Positions 1-7,061 of a stretch of DNA of 24,574 nucleotides are shown here, piece by piece. The notes beneath the pieces are model-generated. The model saw only the letters and a list, made by a program, of their open reading frames with translations, was not told where the DNA came from and did no database searches. The first letter of the stretch is position 1. Every line of letters begins with the position of its first letter. Position numbers and translations under genes: made by a program. This DNA comes from UMGS1851 sp900555605 (lineage in GTDB: Bacteria > Bacillota > Clostridia > UBA1212 > UBA1255). Where the stretch lies: assembly GCA_902472555.1 (NCBI GenBank), contig CABROF010000027.1, positions 1 through 24,574 on the forward strand, given 5' to 3'.

Positions 1-16
1 GAAAATGTTCAATATC

Positions 17-238
17 TTATATCAGGCTTTTGGTGTTTACACAAAACTTGAAACGCTCTCTAATTGACTGCAATACTTCGTCTGCATCTAATCCATGTAC
101 CTCACAAGCCTGCTCTAATGATTCCCCAATCGAGGAAGGGCATCCAACGCAGTGCATACCAGATTGCATTAAAATATAGGCAATGCCCCTGTCATACTCC
201 AGCATTTCACCCATTGTAGTTTCTTTTGTGATTTCCAC
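17..238 (-). CDS. DUF1858 domain protein (hybrid-cluster-associated redox disulfide type)
   Basis: A small protein of about 73 residues with a DUF1858-like fold. The visible signature is a CxxC pair (Cys30 and Cys33 in an MHCVGCPSS context) after a helix of the MGEMLEYDRGIAYILMQSG type, typical of small redox-disulfide proteins found with hybrid cluster protein or ScdA-like domains. The frame opens at a GTG at 247, but AGGTGA, the only good ribosome binding site, covers that GTG and places initiation 5 nt further on, at GTG 238. I therefore chose 238. It lies 102 bp downstream of two flavoprotein genes on the same strand and may be their distal operon partner. The family assignment is good; a redox-partner role is inferred. 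Confidence 0.8.
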   Translation of the reverse strand: MEITKETTMGEMLEYDRGIAYILMQSGMHCVGCPSSIGESLEQACEVHGLDADEVLQSIRERFKFCVNTKSLI

Positions 239-340
239 GATACTCACCTCAGTTTTTTATTTTTTACAAGGTTTTCAGTCGTATTAAGCGGCTCAGGCAG
301 GTCGGCACCACAAAACGCCTTCCCATTTCCTTTCTGTTAT

Positions 341-892
341 TCATTGAATAGATTTTCCAAGTTCATAGGCTTGCTCAAGTTCGGGCTTTCCTGCAATATC
401 ACCTACATCGCCGTTGCCCCCGGCAAGAACATGACCAAGGTTTTCCCATTTCAGATGCTTCATAAGGTTATTATAGTAGGTCAAAACATCTTTAAAACCG
501 TTGCCCTCAGCCGCCATCAAAAGTGCGCTTGCTCTGTTGTGTCCACGGAGAAGATTGCCATCACCTTCCTCCAGTGCAAATAAGCGGTCAACCGCCATTC
601 TAATTTGCCCACTCATATTCCAATAATAAAGCGGTGTTGCAAGTACAATTACATCGCACTCCTTGACAGCAGGATAAATCTGCGACATATCATCCTTTTG
701 GACGCATGGACATTTCCGGCTGCTATGACCGCCAAAACAGCCTTTGCAGCCATGAATATCCATTTTGTCAAGGAAAAACTCGGTCACTGTATTGCCAATG
801 CTTTCTGCGCCTTCGGTAAATTTCTTTACCAATGTAGATGTGTTCCCGTTTCTTCGGGGACTTCCGTTTAATATCACAATTTTCTTCGCCAT
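341..892 (-). CDS. Flavodoxin-family NAD(P)H-dependent FMN oxidoreductase (variant Cys motif)
   Basis: A 183-residue flavodoxin-fold protein. The FMN-phosphate loop is at residues 8-20 (LNGSPRRNGNTST) and the second flavin loop is the TPLYYWNMSGQ stretch near residue 90. It has Cys49 and Cys52, then Gly at 55 where the related proteins in this window have the third Cys, then Cys61 and Cys63. The compact Isf-type [4Fe-4S] motif is therefore incomplete and cluster binding is doubtful. The open frame extends to 964, but ATG 892 has an AGAGGG ribosome site and fits the family start MAKKIVILNGSP. It sits 19 bp after the flavoprotein stop at 912, so the two are co-transcribed from the divergent promoter near 1510-1537. 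The substrate is unknown; quinones, nitro compounds or electrophile adducts are plausible. Confidence 0.9.
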   Translation of the reverse strand: MAKKIVILNGSPRRNGNTSTLVKKFTEGAESIGNTVTEFFLDKMDIHGCKGCFGGHSSRKCPCVQKDDMSQIYPAVKECDVIVLATPLYYWNMSGQIRMAVDRLFALEEGDGNLLRGHNRASALLMAAEGNGFKDVLTYYNNLMKHLKWENLGHVLAGGNGDVGDIAGKPELEQAYELGKSIQ

Positions 893-911
893 ACCGTTAT
901 CCCTCTTTCTC

Positions 912-1457
912 TTAGATTTTCTCTGCCAAGGCAGCAGCCTGTTTGCAGCCATCCGTCTTTTCAATGTCGCCTGTATTCAGTACACCGGAAACCAACACCT
1001 CACCGACCATTTTCCATTTTAGAAGAGCTGCTGAACGCTCAACCGGAATACGGACACCATCCATAACGGACATATCATCTTCTTCGCAGCAGGTAATCAG
1101 GGCGCATTCCTTGCCTGCAATGTCTTTGCCACCCACAACAAAGGAAAAAATCCTGTCGATTACACACTTAATTTGCGCTGGGATGGAATACCAGTAGACA
1201 GGGGTTGTAAATACCACAGCGTCCGCTTCCAAAATCGCCGGAGCGATGGTGTTGAAATCATCGTCAAATGTGCAGGCTTTTCCGGTGGTAAAGCAGGTTT
1301 CACAAGCATGACATCCGCCTAATTTTCTCATAGCGGCATCAAAACGGGTAACGATATGTCCATTTGCTTCTGCTGCCTTGATAAAAGCCTCCGTCATTGC
1401 AAAACTGTTGCCGTTTTTGCGGGGACTTCCGGTAATTACTACAATTTTCTTGTCCAT
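912..1457 (-). CDS. Flavodoxin-family oxidoreductase with Isf-like cysteine motif
   Basis: A 181-residue flavodoxin-fold protein. The FMN loop is TGSPRKNGNS (residues 9-18), the second loop is TPVYWYSIPAQIK, and Cys49, Cys52, Cys55 and Cys62 form a CX2CX2CX6C motif. Iron-sulfur flavoproteins of the Isf type use a CX2CX2CX4-7C motif for a [4Fe-4S] cluster next to FMN, so cluster binding is plausible here. The frame runs open to 1628, but ATG 1457 has GGAGG 8 nt upstream and matches the family N-terminus; the upstream part would run into the divergent promoter. It is the first gene of a minus-strand operon, divergent from an HxlR-family regulator that is its probable controller. The flavoprotein assignment is solid; the substrate is not known. 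Confidence 0.92.
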   Translation of the reverse strand: MDKKIVVITGSPRKNGNSFAMTEAFIKAAEANGHIVTRFDAAMRKLGGCHACETCFTTGKACTFDDDFNTIAPAILEADAVVFTTPVYWYSIPAQIKCVIDRIFSFVVGGKDIAGKECALITCCEEDDMSVMDGVRIPVERSAALLKWKMVGEVLVSGVLNTGDIEKTDGCKQAAALAEKI

Positions 1458-1482
1458 AAATATATCCTCCAATTCTCCGGGA

Positions 1483-1511
1483 TTGACTTTTCCCGTTGAT
1501 GATATTATAAT
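1483..1511 (+). promoter_or_regulatory. Sigma-A-type promoter for the HxlR-family regulator
   Basis: TTGACT (1483-1488), a 17-bp spacer, and TATAAT (1506-1511). It drives the regulator at 1601. Its -10 overlaps the -10 of the divergent flavoprotein promoter. Confidence 0.7.
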
Positions 1512-1537
1512 TATATCAAGAATAGTGCAAATAACAA
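1510..1537 (-). promoter_or_regulatory. Divergent promoter for the flavoprotein operon
   Basis: On the minus strand, TTGTTA (1532-1537), a 16-bp spacer and TATAAT (1510-1515) face the flavoprotein genes. A second TATAAT lies at 1504-1509 with a poorer 15-bp spacing to TTGCAC (1525-1530). The upstream edge of the -35 touches the inverted repeat starting at 1537. Confidence 0.55.
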
Positions 1538-1561
1538 GTACGCACATTAAAGTGCGATACT
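1537..1561. promoter_or_regulatory. Inverted repeat, candidate HxlR operator
   Basis: The left arm AGTACGCAC (1537-1545) and right arm GTGCGATACT (1552-1561) are complementary apart from a one-base bulge. The repeat lies downstream of the regulator's -10 and against the -35 of the divergent operon, so a bound regulator could block both. Two ATACTTAC half-site-like copies follow at 1557-1564 and 1576-1583. Assignment to the adjacent HxlR protein is inference. Confidence 0.5.
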
Positions 1562-1600
1562 TACACAAAGGTTTAATACTTACTAAAAGGAGAGTGTAAA

Positions 1601-1954
1601 ATGAGTATCTCATGCATTCAAAATGCAAAACTTGAGGAAACCGGTTTCAGTTATACCATGTCACTGATTCAGGGTAAATATAAAATGTTCATCCTGTATG
1701 CGCTAATGGAATATGAAATTGTCCGCTTCAATGAATTGAAGAAGTATATTGGAACGATTTCATACAAAACATTAAGTGCAACATTAAAAGAATTAGAGTC
1801 GGACGGGCTAATCCACCGAGAAGAATACCCGCAAATTCCGCCAAAAGTTGAATATAGCTTAACTGAGCGTGGAAAATCTCTCATTCCAATCCTTGACCAG
1901 ATGTGTGAGTGGGGAGATAAGCATCGACTGCAGAGTAAAAGCACTTCATCATAA
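1601..1954 (+). CDS. HxlR (DUF24) family winged-helix regulator with N-terminal Cys
   Basis: A 117-residue winged-helix protein with the HxlR pattern: SYTMSLIQGKYKMFILYALMEY (helix 1), RFNELKKYIGTISYKTLSATLKELESDGLIHRE (recognition helix), then the wing PPKVEYSLTERGKSLIPIL. Cys5 occupies the place of the single redox-active Cys near position 6 in HxlR/DUF24 sensors such as YodB, which respond to quinones and other electrophiles. AGGAG precedes the ATG. It is divergent from a flavoprotein operon across a compact promoter region with an inverted repeat, the usual arrangement for a local repressor of quinone or nitro-reductase genes. The family is certain; electrophile sensing by Cys5 is inference from relatives. 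Confidence 0.93.
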   Translation: MSISCIQNAKLEETGFSYTMSLIQGKYKMFILYALMEYEIVRFNELKKYIGTISYKTLSATLKELESDGLIHREEYPQIPPKVEYSLTERGKSLIPILDQMCEWGDKHRLQSKSTSS

Positions 1955-1978
1955 TGTTGATATGGTGAAGTGTTTTTA
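1942..1978 (+). terminator. Intrinsic terminator after the HxlR gene
   Basis: A 12-bp stem formed by 1942-1953 (begins CACTTCATCATA) and 1961-1972 (ends TGAAGTG), with one G-T wobble, followed by a T-run at 1973-1977. The stem overlaps the stop codon at 1952-1954. Confidence 0.8.
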
Positions 1979-2009
1979 TATCAAATGTTATTTAATCAAG
2001 CTGAAATAA

Positions 2010-2207
2010 CAAATCGCTGACAAAATCCGGTTTTTCACTTTCTTTCGGAAAGCATGGCATGCCGAAGGAAGAAAAGCGATACAAAAGGAAATCGGCAATC
2101 TTCTAATGAAGCTTGCTGATTTTTGTCTAAGGATTACAAAAAGATTTTTTGTCAGTTTGCTGTATAGATTTGATCTCCCGAACAGAAGGAACTGGAATAT
2201 GCCTTGA
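2010..2207 (+). other. Start-less open frame, possible gene remnant
   Basis: An open plus-strand frame of 65 codons runs between stop codons with no good start or ribosome binding site. Its translation contains the helical, charged stretch KAIQKEIGNLLMKLADFC, which looks more protein-like than chance, then drifts into less convincing sequence. It occupies the gap between the HxlR terminator and the truncated lipoprotein gene, and its 3' part is antisense to the anomalous tail of that gene. I do not recognise it. It could be a decayed end of a lost gene or simple coincidence. Confidence 0.2.
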
Positions 2208-2700
2208 AGGACGCAGATTTATGAGCAAGTGCAAATAGACTAACGGGTTCGTAATTATTTGTTTTCAAATTTTTTAATTTGAGATTTGCGCTTTTTCTAT
2301 TTTCAGTCCAGATAATAAAAACAAAATGCGATCTCGAAAAGCCGCATAAATACTGGACTTTATAACAAAAACACCATTGAGTCCAACCCTTGGGGGTTCG
2401 GATTTCAATGGTGTCTTCAAGTTCCAAAGAAAGCGGTAATTGAGCATATAATTCCTTTGCAGCGTTGGTGTCATACAAGCGAAAGGTTGCAGTGCGTTCT
2501 CCACAAGTGACTTTTACAACCATATCCGATAAAGTAAATCCATTCAGAGATTCGCCGGACGCCGGAGCAGTATCCTCTTTGACAATATCGCTGCTGTCTG
2601 CCCCCTGCGGCATAGATGACACGCCGGAGGTTTGCCCGGTACAGGCCGAAAGCATAAAAATCAGCAAAACGGTCAAAAGCATCGCAACATTTCGCTTCAT
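2152..2700 (-). pseudogene. Truncated cyclophilin-like-fold lipoprotein with foreign tail
   Basis: The first ~98 residues look like a secreted lipoprotein: signal MKRNVAMLLTVLLIFML, lipobox LSAC (Cys20), a Ser/Thr/Asp-rich linker, then the start of the cyclophilin-like domain (VKVTCGERTATFRLYDTNAAKELYAQLPLSLELED). The expected middle and C-terminal half seen in the intact relatives at 4362-4946 and 7320-7928 is missing. From about 2414 the frame runs straight through a terminator hairpin (2371-2414) into AT-rich sequence encoding an unrelated basic, aromatic tail. The simplest reading is a 3'-deleted, last gene of the block B operon. AGGGGG precedes ATG 2700, 13 bp after the CMD-cupin gene. 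A stable short product is possible. Confidence 0.7.
2362..2414 (-). terminator. Intrinsic terminator inside the lipoprotein frame
   Basis: Arms ACACCATTGA (2371-2380) and TCAATGGTGT (2405-2414) pair perfectly. Inner TCC/GGA and AACCC/GGGTT pairing extends the stem. Read on the minus strand it is followed by GTTTTTGTT, so it would end the block B transcript. Confidence 0.75.
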
Positions 2701-2713
2701 GACAAATGCCCCC

Positions 2714-3469
2714 TTATTTCAGCTTGCCGTAGTCTTCATCGCTGACCGGCTCCAGCCATTCGTTGGAAGCGTCCGTTCCAGGAATTTCAAAGGCGAGATG
2801 GGAGAACCAGCTATCCGATGCCGCACCGTGCCAATGCTTAACACCCTCTGGAATCGTGATGATCGTACCCGGCGTCATTTTGACAGCGTCCTTGCCCCAT
2901 TCCTGATAGTAGCCTCTGCCGCCGACACAGATCAGCACCTGCCCGCCGCCGCTTGATGCGTGGTGAATGTGCCAGTTGTTGCGGCATGCCGGCTCAAAGG
3001 TCACATTGGAAATCGGGAATTCTTTGCCGGATACGGGCGCCAGATAGCTTTGACCGACGAAATACTTTGCATAAGCGTCATTCGGCTGCCCGATAGGAAA
3101 CAGCATGGAATTTTCATGCGCTGTTTTGGCGTCTTCTGCTGTTGTTTCTTCTGCCCACACCTCTTTTGCCATGCGGAACGCCGCCCACGCTTTCGGCCAT
3201 CCGGCATAGAAGGCTGCATGCGTCAAAATCTCCGAAATCTCGGTTTTGGTAATACCGTTCTTTTTTGCGCTCATCAGGTGGAATTGAAACGAGGAATCAA
3301 CAAGCCCCTGTGACATTAGGGAAACTACCGTTACCAGCGAACGGTCACGCAGAGAGAGCTTATCCTTTCTTGACCATACCTCTCCAAACAATACATCGTC
3401 GTTAAGCTCTGCAAATTTCGGGGCAAATTCACCGAGGGAATCTCTGCCCGCCGTCTGTTTTACTGCCAT
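2714..3469 (-). CDS. Carboxymuconolactone decarboxylase-like / cupin fusion protein
   Basis: A 251-residue two-domain protein. Residues ~15-110 form an AhpD-like carboxymuconolactone decarboxylase (CMD) helical domain (LSLRDRSLVTVVSLMSQG, then TKTEISEILTHAAFYAGWPKAW). It lacks the CxxC of peroxidase-active AhpD, so it is closer to the decarboxylase/lactonase branch. Residues ~150-232 are a cupin: His167, His169, Gln177 and His212 are the likely metal ligands (NNWHIHH ... GGGQVLICVGG ... PEGVKHWHG). The start has GGAGG at good spacing. It lies between an aldo/keto reductase (12 bp upstream) and the truncated lipoprotein in block B. The substrate is unknown; a cyclic or quinone-like metabolite fits the neighbourhood. 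Confidence 0.92.
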   Translation of the reverse strand: MAVKQTAGRDSLGEFAPKFAELNDDVLFGEVWSRKDKLSLRDRSLVTVVSLMSQGLVDSSFQFHLMSAKKNGITKTEISEILTHAAFYAGWPKAWAAFRMAKEVWAEETTAEDAKTAHENSMLFPIGQPNDAYAKYFVGQSYLAPVSGKEFPISNVTFEPACRNNWHIHHASSGGGQVLICVGGRGYYQEWGKDAVKMTPGTIITIPEGVKHWHGAASDSWFSHLAFEIPGTDASNEWLEPVSDEDYGKLK

Positions 3470-3482
3470 ACTAAAATCCTCC

Positions 3483-4346
3483 TTATTTCTTTTTGCCGCC
3501 GAATACAGGGAAAAAGCTGTATTCGCCGTAATCTTTGATTCGCTCCATATTTTTCAGCAGATTCATGTCTTCATCACGGATCACAAAATCCACCTTTGCA
3601 TTTTCACGCATATGCGCAGGATTTGCCGTCTTGGGAAGCGGTGCTGTGCCAAGATGCAAGGTGTAGCGAATGCACAGCTGTGGGACGGTCACCCCATACT
3701 TTTTTGCCATCTCTCCAAGCGTTTCGTGATGCAGTATCTCGCCGTGCGCAACGGGAGAATACGCTTCTACAAGCATTCCTTTGCTCTCGGAATATTCGAT
3801 CAGTTCCAAAGGCGTATTGCTGACATGAACAAGCAGCTGATTTGCCATTGGAGCAACCGTACATCCGGACAAAAGGTTATCGATATCTTTCTTTTCAAAA
3901 TTGGAAACACCAATGGCACGGAGCTTTCCGGCTTTGTATGCTTCCTCTAAGGCACGCCACGCTTCACGGTTGCCGTCTGCATAATCTCCGCCACGGAAAG
4001 CCGACCACGGCTGCGGGCTGTGGATCAGCATCATGTCGATGTAATCAAGCCCCATAGCATTCAGAGAACCGTCAATGGCTTTTACGGCTGCTTCATAGGA
4101 TTTTACCTCAGCTGCCAGCTTGGTTGTGACGAACAATTCTGAACGAGGAACGCCGCAGGCGCGGATGCCTTTGCCTACGCCCCGTTCATTTCCGTAGGCC
4201 TGCGCCGTATCGAAATGGCGATATCCGATCTCCACTGCGTCGCATACGGCTTTTGCTGCGTCCGCATCGTCAATAAACCATGTGCCCAGACCGAGTTTCG
4301 GAATTTGAACGCCGTTTGTCAGCGTATACATTTCTTCAAAAATCAT
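3483..4346 (-). CDS. Aldo/keto reductase, diketogluconate-reductase-like
   Basis: A 287-residue NADPH-dependent aldo/keto reductase with a TIM-barrel and the full catalytic tetrad: Asp46 (YRHFDTAQAYGNE), Tyr51, Lys76 (FVTTKL) and His109 (MMLIHSP). The cofactor 2'-phosphate-side motif LPKTANPAHMRENAKV is near the C-terminus. Length matches the family. GGAGGT lies 8 nt before ATG 4346. It is cytosolic and lies 15 bp after a lipoprotein gene and 13 bp before the CMD-cupin gene, so it is certainly in an operon. It probably reduces aldehydes or ketones made or encountered under the condition sensed by the LysR regulator. The exact substrate cannot be read from sequence. Confidence 0.95.
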   Translation of the reverse strand: MIFEEMYTLTNGVQIPKLGLGTWFIDDADAAKAVCDAVEIGYRHFDTAQAYGNERGVGKGIRACGVPRSELFVTTKLAAEVKSYEAAVKAIDGSLNAMGLDYIDMMLIHSPQPWSAFRGGDYADGNREAWRALEEAYKAGKLRAIGVSNFEKKDIDNLLSGCTVAPMANQLLVHVSNTPLELIEYSESKGMLVEAYSPVAHGEILHHETLGEMAKKYGVTVPQLCIRYTLHLGTAPLPKTANPAHMRENAKVDFVIRDEDMNLLKNMERIKDYGEYSFFPVFGGKKK

Positions 4347-4361
4347 AAATCTTTACCTCCA

Positions 4362-4946
4362 TCATGATTCTGCGGGAAGGGACAGTACAGCCGTTACGCT
4401 TCCGCTTCCCAGAATATCTCTTAATTCTTGTTTGGTTACATCATTGATCTTTCCAAGCCTTGTGAAATTCCACGAGTTGGTATCGTAGTAGATCACGAAC
4501 GAGTTGCCCTGATATAAAATCAAGTCTCCTGCGTCTGTGCTGATCTGCTCGTCGTTTCTCGGAAGGCTTTGCGGAAACGGGCCGACTTTTTCCATGCTGG
4601 CGTAATCGTTCATGTCAATTGTGATCGGACCGTCCTTCAGCAGTTCGATTAAGGCTTCCGTAGAGGAGTTCTCCACAAGGATAGCGGTAAGCAGATGATC
4701 GCCAATTTGAATGTTCATCATAGTCTCTTTTTCCTCCTGATCTGTATTGGGTTGAGAATCCGGCTCTGTTGATTCGGATTCTGTATCGGATGCCGAGGGC
4801 GTTTTGGATTGTGTTCCGGATTCAGATACTGTATTGTCAGATGTGGAACCCGAGCCGGGAATTTCTCCTTTGTCTCCGTTGCTGCAGGCAGTAACAGTAA
4901 TTAAAATCATAAGCGACAACAAAATGCTAAATAGCCGTTTCATCAT
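4362..4946 (-). CDS. Cyclophilin-like-fold lipoprotein
   Basis: A 194-residue lipoprotein. Signal peptide MMKRLFSILLSLMILIT, lipobox VTAC with lipidated Cys21, a ~55-residue Ser/Thr/Glu/Pro-rich linker, then from about residue 77 a cyclophilin-like beta-barrel domain (MNIQIGDHLLTAILVENSSTEALIELL ... GDLILYQGNSFVIYYDTNSWNFTRLGKI ... LGSGSVTAVL). The family resembles cyclophilin in fold but is not known to me as a proline isomerase. Ribosome site TAGGAGG precedes the start; M1 or M2 could be used. It is one of three such lipoproteins in block B and lies between a flavoprotein and an aldo/keto reductase. The location is the outer face of the membrane; its ligand is unknown. Confidence 0.88.
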   Translation of the reverse strand: MMKRLFSILLSLMILITVTACSNGDKGEIPGSGSTSDNTVSESGTQSKTPSASDTESESTEPDSQPNTDQEEKETMMNIQIGDHLLTAILVENSSTEALIELLKDGPITIDMNDYASMEKVGPFPQSLPRNDEQISTDAGDLILYQGNSFVIYYDTNSWNFTRLGKINDVTKQELRDILGSGSVTAVLSLPAES

Positions 4947-4958
4947 TCACGCCTCCTA

Positions 4959-5498
4959 TTAAACAGACTTGCCCATTTCACAGGCTTTTTCTAAAGCCGA
5001 ATGTCCCTTGATTGCCCCTACGGCGCTAACGCCACCGCAGAAAAGGACACCGGCGAACTTCGCTTTCGGGAAGCAGTCGACCCAGCCGGTAAGTCCTTTG
5101 ATTGCGCCGTCTGCTGTGGTATCTTCATCCTCCGTAGCCGTTGTCAGCAAATACACGTCACGGAAGGCATAGTCGGAATCGTACAGCGGATTGGCTCTGT
5201 CCAGCATGGTCTTCATCTGACCGCACATTTCGTAATAGTAAATCGGGGTAGCGAATACCAACACATCGGCTGTTCTCATCTCCTGCGCTATCGTGTCCGC
5301 ATCATCGTGAATCACGCATCGATGCGGTTTCAAACAGGCAAGGCAACCCTTACAGAATCCGATGGTCTTGTCGTAAAGGCAGATTTTTTCCACCCGATTG
5401 CCCGCTTCCTTCGCTCCGCTGATGAACGCATCGGCAAGCGTTTCGGAATTGCCGCCCTTGCGGGGGCTTGTAGATATGACTAAGATATTTTTACTCAT
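4959..5498 (-). CDS. Isf-like iron-sulfur flavoprotein / flavodoxin-family reductase
   Basis: A 179-residue flavodoxin-fold protein. FMN loop STSPRKGGNSETL (residues 9-21), second loop TPIYYYEMCGQMKT, and Cys49, Cys52, Cys55, Cys61 forming CX2CX2CX5C, which fits the compact motif of archaeal and clostridial iron-sulfur flavoproteins (Isf). Such enzymes carry FMN plus [4Fe-4S] and can reduce quinones, oxygen or peroxide with electrons from ferredoxin. GGAG-type ribosome site near ATG 5498. It is flanked by a LysE-type exporter (13 bp upstream) and a lipoprotein (12 bp downstream). The Isf assignment rests on motif spacing; an ordinary NADPH-dependent FMN reductase is the alternative. Confidence 0.9.
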   Translation of the reverse strand: MSKNILVISTSPRKGGNSETLADAFISGAKEAGNRVEKICLYDKTIGFCKGCLACLKPHRCVIHDDADTIAQEMRTADVLVFATPIYYYEMCGQMKTMLDRANPLYDSDYAFRDVYLLTTATEDEDTTADGAIKGLTGWVDCFPKAKFAGVLFCGGVSAVGAIKGHSALEKACEMGKSV

Positions 5499-5511
5499 TT
5501 CTCATTTCTCC

Positions 5512-6123
5512 TTATAGAAAAGATTTTATAAACACAACTGTGCTGAACAGAATCAAAACCGTTCCAAACACTTTATTCATATGACGAAAGCTGTGATTTC
5601 CCGTTTTTCTTTTTATGAAAGCCACCGCCGCCGTCAGCGATCCCCACCAGATATATGTACCGATAAACACACCGGCTACAAGCTGTATGCCACCCGACCA
5701 TCCTGATTGACTCGTAATTCCAAAATAGGAGAAAGCAAACAGAAAGGTTAGGATTGCCGCCGGATTCGTGATGCCCACTGCAAATGAGGACAGAAACACC
5801 GGGATACTGCCGGTTACCTGCTTCTGCGGTTTTCTCACTTCCTTTTTTCGCAGGATCAGGCTGAGCCCCATCACAAGAATCAAAGTACCTCCGAAAATAT
5901 TGATTATAGTCTGATACTTTAGTAAAAAGTCCGAAACAAGCGTCAGACCGAATGCGCCGACACAGGCATAGAAGCAATCGGCAACGGAGGAGCCAAGTCC
6001 TGTCAAAAGTCCGGCTTTGACGCCTGTGCTGTAAGTTCTCTGTACTGTCATCGCTCCCACAGCGCCCACCGGCATACCGAAAAGGAGTCCGATCAGAATT
6101 CCTTTCAACAAATAACTTCCCAC
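5512..6123 (-). CDS. LysE/RhtB-family exporter
   Basis: A 203-residue integral membrane protein with about six membrane segments. The N-terminal signature GLLFGMPVGAVGAMTVQRTYSTGVKAGLLTGLGSSVAD (split across helices 1-2) is characteristic of the LysE/RhtB amino-acid and small-metabolite exporters; a VGITNPAAILTFLFAF motif follows near residue 115. The start codon is GTG at 6123, chosen because AAGGA lies about 9 nt upstream and no in-frame ATG precedes it. It lies in block B between DUF3737 and an Isf-like flavoprotein, 13 bp before the latter. The substrate is unknown. In this setting efflux of a toxic metabolite or amino-acid adduct is plausible, but that is inference. A hairpin precedes the ribosome site. 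Confidence 0.9.
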   Translation of the reverse strand: MGSYLLKGILIGLLFGMPVGAVGAMTVQRTYSTGVKAGLLTGLGSSVADCFYACVGAFGLTLVSDFLLKYQTIINIFGGTLILVMGLSLILRKKEVRKPQKQVTGSIPVFLSSFAVGITNPAAILTFLFAFSYFGITSQSGWSGGIQLVAGVFIGTYIWWGSLTAAVAFIKRKTGNHSFRHMNKVFGTVLILFSTVVFIKSFL

Positions 6124-6136
6124 TCCATCACCGTCC

Positions 6137-6184
6137 TTTTTCGGGGTAAGGGAAAGACTATGCCGCCATCCCCTTACCGGAAAA
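6137..6184 (-). promoter_or_regulatory. Intergenic hairpin before the LysE-type gene
   Basis: Arms GGTAAGGG (6145-6152) and CCCTTACC (6171-6178) pair, and flanking TTTTC/GAAAA-type pairing extends the stem. It sits directly after the DUF3737 stop and its 3' arm reaches the AAGGA ribosome site of the LysE-type gene. There is no U-run after the stem, so an RNA processing or translational control element is more likely than a terminator. Confidence 0.45.
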
Positions 6185-6186
6185 CC

Positions 6187-7038
6187 TTATGCACAGCAGC
6201 ACTGCTTTCTCGTGAGTATCTCGCCTTTGGCGTCGGGAATATCCATGATGATTTTTCCGACCTCCGGCACATAGATATGACCGGAAAGTGGGTTTTTAAT
6301 GCTGACAATCGGAGCCGTCAAGGTCGCTTCCAAGTCAGAGCGCTCAAAGCTCAAATCAGTGTCGATCATCTCACAGTTTATCAGCTTCAGGTTTTTGCAG
6401 TAGCAAAGAGGCTGTGTGCCGATGATTTGGCAGTTTTCAAAGGTGACATTCTCGCTGTACCATGCCAGATATTCGCCCTTTACAACGCTGTTTCTGACTG
6501 TGATGTTTTTTGCGTGCCAGAAAGCGTCTTTTGTGTCAAAGGTGCAGTCCTCAAATACCGAATCGGTGATGTACTGGAAGGAATATTTGCCCTTCATGCG
6601 CACATTTCGAAAATGCAGATGATCGGAGCGCATCATAAAATATTCGCTTTCAGCGGTGCAGTCCTCCATGTCGATACCTTGAACCGACCATCCAAATTCC
6701 GGTGAAATAATATCGCATCCACGCATTCTGACATTTCCGCATTCACGCAGTGCTTTGATTCCGTGCAGCTTGGTATCGCTGATTTGAATATCGTGCGAGT
6801 ACCACAGCGCCGCACGGCAAAGCTCGGTCATTTCCGATTCGGCAATTTTCAGCCCATCGTCATGCCAGAAGGGATAGCGGAGATTGAAAAAGCAGTTTTC
6901 CACTGTGATCTCTTTGCCTTCCTTAAAGGCGCTCTCGCCGTCTGCCGGACCGTCAAAATTGCAGTTTTTCACGACAATATCCTGCTGCCCGTATAAGGCT
7001 CTTTCTTCATCAAAGGTTTTACCTGTAATCATAGTCAT
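6187..7038 (-). CDS. DUF3737 family right-handed beta-helix protein
   Basis: A 283-residue protein of the DUF3737 family. It is made of repeated short turns of the form xxVxNCxFxG (VKNCNFDG, VENCFFNL, FEDCTFDTKDAFWHAKNITVRNSVVKG, FENCQIIG, LINCEMI), which stack as a pectin-lyase-like beta-helix. The N-terminus TGKTFDEERALYGQQDI and the C-terminal DIPDAKGEI stretch are also typical. There is no signal peptide, so it is cytosolic, and no catalytic site is evident. GGAGGG precedes ATG 7038. It is in the middle of block B, 23 bp after a small GCDE-type protein gene. Function is unknown for the family; family recognition is confident. Confidence 0.88.
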   Translation of the reverse strand: MTMITGKTFDEERALYGQQDIVVKNCNFDGPADGESAFKEGKEITVENCFFNLRYPFWHDDGLKIAESEMTELCRAALWYSHDIQISDTKLHGIKALRECGNVRMRGCDIISPEFGWSVQGIDMEDCTAESEYFMMRSDHLHFRNVRMKGKYSFQYITDSVFEDCTFDTKDAFWHAKNITVRNSVVKGEYLAWYSENVTFENCQIIGTQPLCYCKNLKLINCEMIDTDLSFERSDLEATLTAPIVSIKNPLSGHIYVPEVGKIIMDIPDAKGEILTRKQCCCA

Positions 7039-7061
7039 ATATCATTTCCCTCCGTTCTACG

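Noticed and set aside
912..1628. Longer 238-residue form of the flavoprotein with an extra N-terminus
   Set aside because: The extension runs through the divergent promoters and inverted repeat. ATG 1457 has GGAGG and matches the family start.
2274..2504. 76-codon minus-strand frame overlapping the truncated lipoprotein
   Set aside because: It has no ribosome site, overlaps the signal-bearing frame, and runs through the terminator hairpin. It shows no cyclophilin-like features.
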